Below are positions 35,119 through 45,074 of a stretch of DNA of 52,174 bases, one piece after another. A model generated the notes under the pieces. The model had not been told where the DNA came from. It searched no databases and saw only the letters and a list, made by a program, of their open reading frames with translations. The stretch comes from an uncultured Lachnospiraceae bacterium. Lineage in GTDB: Bacteria; Bacillota; Clostridia; Lachnospirales; Lachnospiraceae. The position numbers and the translations under genes were made by a program. Every line of letters begins with the position of its first letter. Position 1 is the stretch's first letter. Location: assembly GCA_944381515.1 (NCBI GenBank), contig CALWLM010000067.1, positions 1 to 52,174 on the forward strand. The letters run 5' to 3'.

Positions 35119-36532
35119 CAGCTTGCTGTTTTTGTTCCGGTTTCTGCCGGTAATTTTGCTTTTGTATTTTATAGTGCCCAGGGGATGGCGTAATGCCGTC
35201 CTCTTTTTCGGCAGTTTGATTTTTTATGCCTGGGGAGAACCGGTCTATGTGGTGCTGATGCTTTTTTCCACGGCGGTGGATTTCACCCATGGCTGGTATA
35301 TCCGAAGGTCTCTGGATGCGGGCAGAAGAGGCCGGGCGAAAATCGCGCTGATCTCTTCTGTGGTCATTAATTTGGGTCTTCTGGGAGTCTTTAAATATAC
35401 GGATTTTATAATTGGCCTGGTTAACGGCGCGCTGGGACTGTCGATTCCCCAGCCCGGCCTGCCGCTTCCCATCGGAATATCTTTCTATACCTTTCAGACG
35501 ATGTCCTACAGTATCGACGTATATCGGGGAGACGCCGATGTTCAGAAGAATATCATCGATTTCGGCGCCTATGTGGCAATGTTTCCTCAGCTGATCGCCG
35601 GACCCATCGTCCGCTATCAGACGGTGGCAAAGGAGTTAAACGACAGACAGGAGAGCCCCTCCCTCTTTGCCGATGGCATTGCGCTTTTTATGGCGGGACT
35701 GGGCAAAAAGGTATTGCTGGCCAACAATATCGGTCTGATGTGGGATGCGGTTTCGGCGCTGCCGGCCGCGCAGCTGTCGGCGGCTGCGGCCTGGCTGGGC
35801 GCCCTGGCCTATGGCTTTCAAATTTATTTTGATTTTTCAGGCTATTCCGACATGGCCAGGGGACTGGGGCTGATGCTGGGCTTCCACTTCCCCCTGAATT
35901 TTGACTACCCCTATATTTCCCGCAGTGTGACGGAATTTTGGAGGCGCTGGCATATATCCTTGGGAACCTGGTTTCGAGAATATGTCTATATTCCTCTGGG
36001 AGGAAACCGCAAAGGGCTGGCGGCGCAGATCCGCAATATTCTGATTGTATGGATGCTCACCGGCATCTGGCATGGAGCCAGCGTCAACTTCTTTATCTGG
36101 GGACTTTATTTCGGAGTGCTGCTAGTAATGGAAAAGCTTTTTCTGCTGAAATGGCTGAAGCGGTGTCCCCGTCCGGTGGCCTGGCTTTATACAACGCTGG
36201 CCTGGCTCATCGGTTGGGCGATTTTTGCCAGTGTGGATAATGCGGCGGGCCTGCCCTATTTTGCCGCCATGCTGGGGGCGGGAGGAGCTGTGGACTCTAC
36301 GGCCTTATACCTGCTCCGCAATTACGGCGTGATGCTTATAATTTGTATCGCAGGCTCCACGCCCATTGTCAAAAGGCTTTTTGTGCGGGTGCGCCGGGCC
36401 GTGGGCGGAGCGGACGGACAGGGCATGCTTTGGCAGCTGATGTTCAGCGCAGCGTCAATTGTGCTCTTTGTCATTTGCACCGCTTATCTGGTGGACGCTA
36501 CCTACAATCCCTTTCTGTATTTTCGCTTTTAG
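35108..36532 (+). CDS. Membrane-bound O-acyltransferase (AlgI/DltB type)
   Basis: A 474-residue polytopic membrane protein with about 11-12 membrane segments that passes acyl, usually acetyl, groups across the membrane. FFGSLIFYAWGEPVYVVLML and PIGISFYTFQTMSYSIDVYRGD are AlgI signatures. H282 (EFWRRWHISLGTWFREYVYIPLGGNRKG) and H322 (TGIWHGASVNFFIWG) are the two MBOAT His residues, 40 apart. It starts inside the end of nfo and is followed by a DHHW protein eight bases later, the usual AlgI/AlgJ-like pair for O-acetylating a cell-surface polymer. The target polymer is not indicated. Confidence 0.9.
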   Translation: MVFSSLLFLFRFLPVILLLYFIVPRGWRNAVLFFGSLIFYAWGEPVYVVLMLFSTAVDFTHGWYIRRSLDAGRRGRAKIALISSVVINLGLLGVFKYTDFIIGLVNGALGLSIPQPGLPLPIGISFYTFQTMSYSIDVYRGDADVQKNIIDFGAYVAMFPQLIAGPIVRYQTVAKELNDRQESPSLFADGIALFMAGLGKKVLLANNIGLMWDAVSALPAAQLSAAAAWLGALAYGFQIYFDFSGYSDMARGLGLMLGFHFPLNFDYPYISRSVTEFWRRWHISLGTWFREYVYIPLGGNRKGLAAQIRNILIVWMLTGIWHGASVNFFIWGLYFGVLLVMEKLFLLKWLKRCPRPVAWLYTTLAWLIGWAIFASVDNAAGLPYFAAMLGAGGAVDSTALYLLRNYGVMLIICIAGSTPIVKRLFVRVRRAVGGADGQGMLWQLMFSAASIVLFVICTAYLVDATYNPFLYFRF

Positions 36533-36540
36533 GAGGTTCT

Positions 36541-37725
36541 ATGGAGAAAAAGACGGTGTGGATACCGGTAATTACCTTTCTGGCGCTGATCTTTGGCGGC
36601 ATGGTCTGGGGAATTTTAAAGCCGGATCAGGCCTATTCCGATACGGAAAACCGCTATCTGGCCAGCCGGCCGGAATTTTCCTGGGAGAGCCTTTTTTCCG
36701 GCAGCTATACGCAGGACTATGAGAGCTATATCACCGATCAATTTCCGATGCGGGATCAGTGGATTGGCTTAAAGACCCGCACGGAGATGGCCCTTGGCAA
36801 GGCGGAAACCAAGAATGTATGGCTGGCCGATGACGATTACCTGATTGTAAATTATCCGGCATCGGATTTTGAGGGGGAACAGGCGGGGAAGAACCGGGAT
36901 ACGCTGGCGGAGGCGCTGGCTTACTATGTGGACAGTCTGGGAGAAGATCATGTGCGGGTGCTGCTGGCCCCGACATCCAGTCAGATTTTGCAGGATAAAC
37001 TGCCCTCCTACAGCCAGGTCTACGATCAGTCCCAGTATCTGGACGAAATCATTGCGGCCGCCGGGACGGCTTTGCAGTCGGCCGGACTGGAGTGCGGGGC
37101 GGAAGGCTTATTTGTAGGAGCAAAGGAGGCTCTTCTGGCGCACAAGGAGGAGTATATCTATTATCGAACCGATCACCATTGGACGACGCTGGGAGCCTAC
37201 TATGCTTACTGCGCCTGGGCCAAGAGCATGGGATTTACGCCTGTGCCCGATGCCGGCCTGCAGACGGTTTCAGAGGATTTTTGGGGGACCACATATTCCA
37301 GGCTCCATGCCGGAGGCCGGGCGGATGTGATCTCCGTTTATGATACGGACACAGAGGTAAAGCTCACCCACAATCTGACTGAAGAGACTTCCGGATTTTA
37401 TGACTGGGACGCTCTGAGTACCAGAGACAAATACGCGGTGTTTTTGGGCGGCAACGATGGCCTGCTGGAAATTGACAGGATCGAGGAAGCGGAGGCCGGC
37501 TCAGCGGCGGACAAGTCCGTGCTTCTGGTTGTGAAGGATTCCTTTGCCAACAGTTTTATCCCTTATGCCATGGAACATTTCGATCGGATTGTTGTGGTGG
37601 ATCTGCGCTACATGAATATGAGCCTGCGTCAGCTGGCCAGCGAATACGGCGTGACGGATCTGCTGGTGCTCTACAGCACACAGGCCTTTGCCACAGATGC
37701 GACGGTCTTTAAGCTGGGACGATAA
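36541..37725 (+). CDS. DHHW-family (AlgJ/AlgX-like) acetyltransferase partner
   Basis: A 394-residue protein anchored by one N-terminal membrane segment (VWIPVITFLALIFGGMVWGIL) with an extracellular SGNH-like domain. D211-H212-H213-W214 (TDHHWTTLGAYYAY) is the name-giving motif; S334 in VVKDSFANSFIPY is the likely nucleophile, giving the Ser-Asp-His set. FPMRDQWIGLKTRTE is a further family segment. It acts with the upstream O-acyltransferase to add acetyl groups to an exported glycan. GGAGG precedes ATG 36541; longer in-frame starts lie inside the upstream gene. Confidence 0.85.
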   Translation: MEKKTVWIPVITFLALIFGGMVWGILKPDQAYSDTENRYLASRPEFSWESLFSGSYTQDYESYITDQFPMRDQWIGLKTRTEMALGKAETKNVWLADDDYLIVNYPASDFEGEQAGKNRDTLAEALAYYVDSLGEDHVRVLLAPTSSQILQDKLPSYSQVYDQSQYLDEIIAAAGTALQSAGLECGAEGLFVGAKEALLAHKEEYIYYRTDHHWTTLGAYYAYCAWAKSMGFTPVPDAGLQTVSEDFWGTTYSRLHAGGRADVISVYDTDTEVKLTHNLTEETSGFYDWDALSTRDKYAVFLGGNDGLLEIDRIEEAEAGSAADKSVLLVVKDSFANSFIPYAMEHFDRIVVVDLRYMNMSLRQLASEYGVTDLLVLYSTQAFATDATVFKLGR

Positions 37726-37752
37726 GGGACGATAGGAAGGGAGGAATGCCGG

Positions 37753-38469
37753 ATGAGTATGCTGCGCCTGGACAAATTTCTGGCCGATATGGGAAAGGGG
37801 ACCCGCAGCGAGCTTAAGCGCGAGCTGAAAAAAGGACTGGTAACGGTAAATGGAAAAACGGAAAAATCGCCGGAGAGAAAAATCGACCCGGAAACGGATC
37901 AGGTTGTTTACCGGGGAGAGCCGGTGTGTTATGAAAAGTTTTTTTATTATATGCTGAATAAGCCGCCGGGCTTTGTATCAGCCACCGAGGACCGCAGAGA
38001 GCGGACGGTAATGGAGCTGATGAAGGGAGCGTCCGGAAAGGGTTTGTTTCCGGTGGGGCGGCTGGACAAGGATACGGAGGGCCTGCTGCTGATCACCAAC
38101 GACGGAGAGCTGGCGCACCGGCTTTTGCATCCGGGCCGTCATGTGGACAAGGTCTATATGGCGGAGCTGGCAGGGCCGGTGACGGAGGAGATGATTCGCC
38201 TCTTTGCTGAAGGGCTGGATATCGGAGATGATAAACCGGCTCTCCCGGCCCGTCTCGTTGTGCTGGAAAATGGTCCCCGGGCCCGCACGGAGATAACGAT
38301 CTGCGAGGGCCGGTATCATCAGGTTAAGCGAATGGCCGAAGCTGTGGGGTCACGCGTGCTGTCTTTGAAACGTCTGTCCATGGGGCCGCTTAAGCTGGAC
38401 GAGAACCTGCCTGCGGGCCATTACCGTCCTCTGACGCAGGAGGAAAGGCAGGAGCTGGGGACAGGCTGA
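37753..38469 (+). CDS. rsuA: 16S rRNA pseudouridine synthase, RsuA family
   Basis: A 238-residue enzyme that isomerises a uridine in 16S rRNA (position 516 in E. coli). An N-terminal S4 RNA-binding domain (MLRLDKFLADMGKGTRSELKRELKKGLVTVNGK) is joined to the catalytic domain; LNKPPGFVSATED, PVGRLDKDTEGLLLITNDGELAHRLLHPGRHVDKVYMAEL holds the catalytic Asp; EGRYHQVKRMAEAVG closes the family pattern. GGGAGG lies upstream. RsuA versus RluB/RluE is decided on overall pattern. Confidence 0.88.
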   Translation: MSMLRLDKFLADMGKGTRSELKRELKKGLVTVNGKTEKSPERKIDPETDQVVYRGEPVCYEKFFYYMLNKPPGFVSATEDRRERTVMELMKGASGKGLFPVGRLDKDTEGLLLITNDGELAHRLLHPGRHVDKVYMAELAGPVTEEMIRLFAEGLDIGDDKPALPARLVVLENGPRARTEITICEGRYHQVKRMAEAVGSRVLSLKRLSMGPLKLDENLPAGHYRPLTQEERQELGTG

Positions 38470-38542
38470 CAAGATAACGGGGAAAACAGAGGTATGAAGC
38501 AGTCGGACTGTGGAAAATATGACGGAAAAACGAAAAAAAGAA

Positions 38543-38571
38543 TTGACAGAGCCTGGAAACTGTGATATTGT
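38543..38571 (+). promoter_or_regulatory. Promoter of the beta-glucoside regulon
   Basis: Consensus TTGACA (38543-38548), 17-base spacer, TATTGT (38566-38571). It directly precedes the antiterminator site, so all transcripts pass through the terminator decision. Confidence 0.8.
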
Positions 38572-38601
38572 ATAAATCGAATTGAACGAATTGTTTTATT
38601 A

Positions 38602-38630
38602 GGATTGTAACTGGGAAGCAGGCAACACCT
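38602..38630 (+). promoter_or_regulatory. RAT site: ribonucleic antiterminator for LicT
   Basis: The 29 bases begin GGATTGTAACTG and continue GGAAGCAGGCAACACC, close to the BglG/LicT consensus antiterminator. Its 3' end overlaps the 5' arm of the next hairpin, so folding of one excludes the other. The regulator that binds it is encoded immediately downstream. Confidence 0.9.
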
Positions 38631-38673
38631 AATGCTGCACATCTGTGTGGGATGTGTGGTATTAGGTTTTTTT
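38627..38673 (+). terminator. LicT-controlled leader terminator
   Basis: ACCTAAT...CACATC (from 38627) pairs with GATGTG...ATTAGGT, a 17-bp stem with two mismatches, followed by seven T (38667-38673). It overlaps the antiterminator by four bases, the classic attenuation layout. Confidence 0.9.
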
Positions 38674-38776
38674 GTGTTTTTGGATATTTTCAGTGAAAAT
38701 CTCAGCGATACGTCTGGTATGAAAGCGGAGGCGTAAGATACAGGAGAGACCAGGACGGTTTGCCGGGGGAAAGAAA

Positions 38777-39637
38777 ATGAATGGGAAAAGTTACCAAATC
38801 GTTCACGTTATCAATAATAATGTGGTCACGGCAATCAATGAACGTCACCAGGAGAGGATACTGGTGGGTAAGGGGATCGGCTTTAAAGCCAAAAAGGGAG
38901 ACATGGCTGATCCTGCAAAAATTGATAAGGAATATTACCTGAAATCCAAGACGGTGTCCGGCAAGCTCTATGCCATGCTGGCCCAGACGCCGGAGATCTA
39001 TATGGAGATTGCGGATAAGATTGTGAAGAGAGCCAATGAGGTTCTGGACAAGACGCTGGATGAGAGTATTTTCCTGAATCTAATCGACCATATCAGTTTT
39101 GCGGTGGCCAGAATGCAAAAGGGGATGGAATTTAAAAATACCCTGCTGTGGGAGATCGTTCATTTTTATCCCCAGGAATATAAGATTGCCCTTTATGGTC
39201 TGGATCTGATTGAGGAGCATACGGGTTACCGGCTGCCGGAGGATGAGGCGGGGAGCATTGCCATCTATATTGTCAATGCGGAGTTTGACTCGTCGGACCG
39301 CAACGATGCCGTACGTATGACCGAGCTGATCCAGAAGATTGTCAGCGTGGTGCGCTATCAATATCATACCAATTTTGACAATGAATCCGTTCATTTTGTG
39401 CGCTTTATCACGCACCTGAAGTTTTTTGCAACTCGTCTGTTTCGGGACAAGATGCTGGACGGAGACGACAGGGATTTTCAGGAACTGATTCAGATGAAAT
39501 ATCCCGATGCCTACGAGTGTGCCAGCAAAATCGCCAGACTGGTGTGGCAGGATTATCAGATTGCCATTCCGGAGGAGGAGTTAGTATATCTGACCGTGTA
39601 TATCAAGAGGATAACCACGGCGGAAGGCAAGGAGTGA
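38777..39637 (+). CDS. licT: BglG/LicT-family transcription antiterminator
   Basis: A 286-residue RNA-binding regulator. Residues 1-60 are the CAT RNA-binding domain (YQIVHVINNNVVTAINERHQERILVGKGIGFKAKKGD); two PRD domains follow, each with conserved His residues phosphorylated by HPr or the PTS enzyme II (LIDHISFAVARM; HFVRFITHLKFFATRLF). When the sugar is transported it binds the leader RAT and prevents termination. It is encoded directly behind its own site and before the matching PTS gene, giving autoregulation. Confidence 0.95.
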   Translation: MNGKSYQIVHVINNNVVTAINERHQERILVGKGIGFKAKKGDMADPAKIDKEYYLKSKTVSGKLYAMLAQTPEIYMEIADKIVKRANEVLDKTLDESIFLNLIDHISFAVARMQKGMEFKNTLLWEIVHFYPQEYKIALYGLDLIEEHTGYRLPEDEAGSIAIYIVNAEFDSSDRNDAVRMTELIQKIVSVVRYQYHTNFDNESVHFVRFITHLKFFATRLFRDKMLDGDDRDFQELIQMKYPDAYECASKIARLVWQDYQIAIPEEELVYLTVYIKRITTAEGKE

Positions 39638-39779
39638 TGCATTTCTGACTGGAGAGCAGCTTACTGCAGGAGCCGCTTGACGGACGGAAATGTTTACGGC
39701 CACAGGCCGGCATATCACCGGGCAGCGGGAAACCGGGCCCAAAAAGACAATAAGATCAATAATTCCAGGAGGAAAGAGT

Positions 39780-41651
39780 ATGGACTACAAGAAATTAGCG
39801 TCCGATATCCTTAAGCTGGTGGGCGGCGAAAAGAACGTCGAAAGTGTCACCAACTGTATGACCAGACTGCGTTTTACCCTGAAGGAGACCGGCAAGGCCG
39901 ACGTAGAGGGCCTGAAGAAGCTGCAGGGCGTCCAGGGTGTGGTAACGAAAAACGGCCAGTTTCAGGTAGTAATCGGAACCGATGTAAGCAATGTGTGTGA
40001 CGAGATCAAGAAGATGGGCAGCTTTGCCGAGGAGACGGCGGCTCCCCAGGAGAAGACGGGAATCATTTCCTCCTTCTTTGGAACGCTGACGGCTATCTTC
40101 CAGCCGGTAATTCCTGCGCTGGCCGGTTCCGGTATGATCAAGGCCCTGCTGGCTCTGCTGGTGGCTTTCCATGTGGTGGATTCCGGATCTCAGACTTATC
40201 AGATTTTCAATGCCTTTGGCGATGCGCTGTTTACCTTCCTGCCCTTCCTGCTGGGCTTCTCGGCAGCCAAGCGCTTTAAGTGCAGCCCCTATCTGGCAGC
40301 TGTGCTGGCAGGCGTGCTGTTCCACTCCAGCTTTACAGGGCTGGAGGCGCCGATCCATCTGTTTGGTTTTATCCCGGTGACCCAGGTATCCTATTCCGGC
40401 AGCGTTGTTCCGATCCTGCTGATCGTGTGGGTACAGTCCTATGTGGAGCGTTTTGCCAACAAGATTTCGCCTAAGAGTGTGAAAATCTTCCTGGCTCCCA
40501 TGATCACGATTATTGTTACAGGTATTATTGGTATCACCATTGCAGGCCCTCTGGGCAATCTGGTGGGCCAGGTGCTGGCGATCGGCTTCAATTGGCTGAA
40601 CGATTACGCCGGCTGGCTGATTCCTTTCCTGATGGGTGCTTTCTGCCCGTTCTTCGTCATGACCGGTATGCATTACTGCTTTGCTCCCATTCAGACTATT
40701 CAGTATGCAACGCTGGGTTACGGCACGATCCTTGGGCCTGGTATGCTGGCCTCCAATATCGCCCAGGGCACGGCTTCCCTGGTGGTTGGCGTCAAGTCCA
40801 AGAATAAGAACTTAAAGCAGCTGGCTTTCTCCGCCGGTGTGACCGGCCTGATGGGTATTACGGAGCCTGCTCTGTACGGCGTAACCCTGAAGTATAAGAG
40901 ACCTCTGTATGCGGCCATGATCGGCGGCGGCGTAGCTGGCCTCTATGCCGGTATCACCGGTATTCACACCTACTCCTCCACAACGGCCGGTCTGCTGGCT
41001 CTGCCGGTATATATCGGCGGTTCGGGGCTTTCCAATGTGATCAATGCGGTGATTACCATCATAATTTCCATGGTTGTGACGGCTATTGCTACCTGGGTTC
41101 TTGGTTTCGATGATCCGGCAGAAGAGCCGGAGACCAGCGCAGAGGCCGCGCCCGAGGCTGCTTCTCTGGAGCAGAAGGATGCTGCCGCTGAGACGGTAAA
41201 GATTCAGATCACCTCTCCTGTAAAGGGTACGGCCATTCCGCTGTCTGAAGTAAAGGACGAGGTTTTCTCCAAGAACATCGTTGGCAAGGGCGCTGCGGTT
41301 ATTCCTGCCGAGGGCAAGGTATATTCGCCGGTAGACGGCACGGCTGTGTCTGTGTTTGATACCAAGCATGCTCTGGGACTGGTGTCGAACGATGGCGTTG
41401 AGGTGCTGATTCACATCGGTCTGGACACCGTGGAGCTGGGCGGCAAGTATTTCACGGCCCATGTAAACCAGGGCGATACCATCAAGAAGGGTCAGCTTCT
41501 GATGGAGTTCGATGTGGAGGCTATCAAGGCGGCCGGCTATGATGTGGTGACGCCTGTGGTTATCAGCAACACCGATAAGTATCTGGATGTCCTGGCCTCT
41601 GAGCAGGGCGAAGTAGATACGAACAGCACGCTGATTACGCTGCTGCTGTAA
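39780..41651 (+). CDS. bglP: PTS beta-glucoside transporter, EIIBCA
   Basis: A 623-residue membrane permease that takes up and phosphorylates aryl-beta-glucosides or cellobiose-like sugars. Domain order is EIIB (C26 in SVTNCMTRLRF), EIIC with about ten membrane segments (residues 100-460), an acidic Ala/Glu linker (PAEEPETSAEAAPEAASLEQK), and EIIA (H545 in VLIHIGLDTVEL). The start at 39780 follows CCAGGAGG; an upstream in-frame ATG (39690) lacks a site. It lies between licT and a phospho-beta-glucosidase gene, confirming the sugar class. No second antiterminator lies before it. Confidence 0.93.
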   Translation: MDYKKLASDILKLVGGEKNVESVTNCMTRLRFTLKETGKADVEGLKKLQGVQGVVTKNGQFQVVIGTDVSNVCDEIKKMGSFAEETAAPQEKTGIISSFFGTLTAIFQPVIPALAGSGMIKALLALLVAFHVVDSGSQTYQIFNAFGDALFTFLPFLLGFSAAKRFKCSPYLAAVLAGVLFHSSFTGLEAPIHLFGFIPVTQVSYSGSVVPILLIVWVQSYVERFANKISPKSVKIFLAPMITIIVTGIIGITIAGPLGNLVGQVLAIGFNWLNDYAGWLIPFLMGAFCPFFVMTGMHYCFAPIQTIQYATLGYGTILGPGMLASNIAQGTASLVVGVKSKNKNLKQLAFSAGVTGLMGITEPALYGVTLKYKRPLYAAMIGGGVAGLYAGITGIHTYSSTTAGLLALPVYIGGSGLSNVINAVITIIISMVVTAIATWVLGFDDPAEEPETSAEAAPEAASLEQKDAAAETVKIQITSPVKGTAIPLSEVKDEVFSKNIVGKGAAVIPAEGKVYSPVDGTAVSVFDTKHALGLVSNDGVEVLIHIGLDTVELGGKYFTAHVNQGDTIKKGQLLMEFDVEAIKAAGYDVVTPVVISNTDKYLDVLASEQGEVDTNSTLITLLL

Positions 41652-41754
41652 ACAGACGCCAAACAAATGAAAAATAAACGAAACGTTTGACAAGGTCCGT
41701 CCGCGGTTCGAGGGGAAATCCCGCGGGCCGCGGTCGATCCATGTTATGATACCA

Positions 41755-43243
<1,489 letters not shown>

Positions 43244-43304
43244 GATTGGTCTTTGAGACAGTATCCGCAAGGACGAATCTTCGGAAAGCAGGAAAAGAAA
43301 GCAG

Positions 43305-43352
43305 AAAAATCCCCCGGAATTCATGCGAAAGCGTGATTTCCGGGGGATTTTT
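43305..43352 (+). terminator. Rho-independent terminator of the beta-glucoside regulon
   Basis: AAAAATCCCCCGGAA (from 43305) pairs with TTCCGGGGGATTTTT (to 43352); an inner CATGC/GCGTG stem closes on GAAA. The U-rich 3' side makes this a strong terminator. Confidence 0.93.
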
Positions 43353-43451
43353 CCTTCCTGATAATATCTGCCATTACAGTCCTGTATTGTTGACCTGAAC
43401 GGAGATTGAATCGAGGAATGGAAATAAAGTTACGTTTTTTATAAAAAACTA

Positions 43452-43494
43452 TTGAAATTTTATCACGCACATGCTATAGTAATTTTGTAACAAA
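43452..43494 (+). promoter_or_regulatory. Promoter and short palindrome for the mannose-PTS operon
   Basis: TTGAAA (43452-43457), 17-base spacer, TATAGT (43475-43480). TTTGT-A-ACAAA (43484-43494) is an 11-base palindrome at the expected transcription start, and AACGA-N9-TCGTT (43517-43535) lies further down the A-rich leader. Either could be bound by the RpiR regulator encoded after the operon. Confidence 0.7.
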
Positions 43495-43559
43495 GTATTT
43501 TAAAAAAATAAAAACAAACGATACTAAGTTTCGTTCATGAAAGAAAAGGAGGGAGCGGA

Positions 43560-44321
43560 ATGATTGATGCCCATTTACATTTGGGCGAGGATTTGATCTT
43601 TGATGGCGTGGATACCACAGAGGAAAAAATTCTCGAAGAAATGGACCGGTGCGGGTTGGAAGGTGCTGTGATCTATCCGGCCAATTCCAACGTATCGCTG
43701 GAGGCGGAGAGGGAACGCAATGAGCGGGTTGCTGCTTTTTGCAGGCAATATCCGGAGCGAATCTATGGAATATGCCAGCTGAATCCCAACTATGAAAGAG
43801 AAATGTACCAAGCGGAGGTCGAGAAATACAAAGAAAAGGGCCTGCTGGGTATCAGTGTAAATCCCCAGGTATATGGCTGGGATCCGCATTCTCATCATGG
43901 ACAGATTGTCTTCGAGACGGCTGCCAGGCTGGAATTGCCGTTATTCATTGCAGTGGGAGTGGGTTTGCCGCTGGGACAGCCCCTTCGTCTCTATGATTTG
44001 TGCCAGGCCTATCCTCAGGTGCCGGTGGTACTGGTACATGCCGATAAGTCTTATTGCGGCCATCAGTGTGAGACCCTGGCGGGGGAATGCGCGAATATCT
44101 ATTTGGAGACCTCTCTAGGTCCAAATATGAGGCTGCTCAAAAAGTATGTGGATCGATATGGGGCTGACCGTGTGATCATGGGTTCCTGTACGATGACACA
44201 GGTGGAGCACAGTATTTACATGCATGAGCACTGCGGCATTACGCAGGAGCAAAAGAAGTGGACCATGGGAAAAACGATCAAAAAAGTGCTGGGAATTGAA
44301 AGGGGGATGGAAAAATGTTGA
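43560..44321 (+). CDS. Amidohydro_2-fold protein with altered active site
   Basis: A 253-residue TIM-barrel protein of the amidohydrolase superfamily (Amidohydro_2). It keeps H5 and H7 (IDAHLHLG) and H160 (VVLVHADKS). But the beta5 position, His in its neighbour, is A131 (LFIAVGVGLP), and the beta8 Asp is C210 (VIMGSCTMT). So part of the metal centre and the catalytic Asp are replaced, and it may be non-catalytic or use different chemistry. First gene of the PTS operon, with AAAGGAGGGAG upstream; overlaps its paralogue by seven bases. Confidence 0.75.
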   Translation: MIDAHLHLGEDLIFDGVDTTEEKILEEMDRCGLEGAVIYPANSNVSLEAERERNERVAAFCRQYPERIYGICQLNPNYEREMYQAEVEKYKEKGLLGISVNPQVYGWDPHSHHGQIVFETAARLELPLFIAVGVGLPLGQPLRLYDLCQAYPQVPVVLVHADKSYCGHQCETLAGECANIYLETSLGPNMRLLKKYVDRYGADRVIMGSCTMTQVEHSIYMHEHCGITQEQKKWTMGKTIKKVLGIERGMEKC

Positions 44322-45073
44322 TTGTCGATCCTCATGTACATATCGGACACGATACGACCTGGGACAGCAACCGCACGGAGGATGAGGTGCTTGGCAAGAT
44401 GGACGAGACCGGCATTCAGGCGGCAATTGTACAACCGGCGCAGTTTGTGACTTTTGAAGATTACAAGACCGGACATAACCGGATTTATGATTTTCATTTA
44501 AAGCATCCCAAGAGAATCTTCGGAATGTTTTCCATGAATCCGCATTTTGACGAGGAGATGTATCGGAAGGAAGCGGAACGCTGCATTCGGAAGCTGGATT
44601 TTGTGGCGATGAAGCTGACGCCGCTGACTCATATTATGAGCGCGGGAGTAAAGAGAGCCCGTCTGCCCTTTGAGGTGGCAAGAGAGCTAAAGGTACCGCT
44701 GATGATCCATCAGGGGACAGGGCTTCCTTTCTCGGCGGCAACGACCTTTTATCCTTTAATCCGTGAATTTGCCGATGTGACAATTGTCCTGGCCCACAGC
44801 GGAACCACGGATAATGAAATGGAGGGATTGTTCCTTGCAAAGCGCTGTCCCAATGTATATCTGGAATTGTCGGTGCGAACACCGAATATTGACAATATCC
44901 GTCTGTTTGCCCGGGAGGTGGGGGCATCCAGGATGATGTTTGCCTCGGATTCTCCCGATGAAATGGCGCATGTAATCTGGGAATGCAGTCACAGCGGTCT
45001 GAACGAAGAGGAGCTTGCGATGGTTTTGGGTGGGACGGCAGTGCGTGCTTTCCAGCTGGAGGGGAGAATCTGA
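44315..45073 (+). CDS. Amidohydro_2-family metal-dependent hydrolase
   Basis: A 252-residue TIM-barrel hydrolase with the full metal set: H7 and H9 (VDPHVHIG), H132 (LMIHQGTGLP), H161 (IVLAHSGTTD) and D212 (MFASDSPDEM). Members of this family act as lactonases, decarboxylases or hydrolases on small acids and sugar derivatives. It shares the overall pattern with the preceding gene (Y/FGxxxxNPxxxxEMY, beta5 and beta6 strands) and likely arose by duplication. Position next to a PTS suggests it acts on a phosphorylated or lactone sugar; inference only. Confidence 0.8.
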   Translation: MLIVDPHVHIGHDTTWDSNRTEDEVLGKMDETGIQAAIVQPAQFVTFEDYKTGHNRIYDFHLKHPKRIFGMFSMNPHFDEEMYRKEAERCIRKLDFVAMKLTPLTHIMSAGVKRARLPFEVARELKVPLMIHQGTGLPFSAATTFYPLIREFADVTIVLAHSGTTDNEMEGLFLAKRCPNVYLELSVRTPNIDNIRLFAREVGASRMMFASDSPDEMAHVIWECSHSGLNEEELAMVLGGTAVRAFQLEGRI

Positions 45074-45074
45074 G

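Noticed and set aside
39638-39779. Second LicT antiterminator before the PTS gene
   Set aside because: No GGATTGTxACTG-like sequence or U-run hairpin is present in this gap.
41687-41692. Consensus TTGACA upstream of the phospho-beta-glucosidase gene
   Set aside because: No -10 box lies 16-19 bases downstream; the nearest TATGAT is more than 50 bases away, so it is not counted as a promoter.
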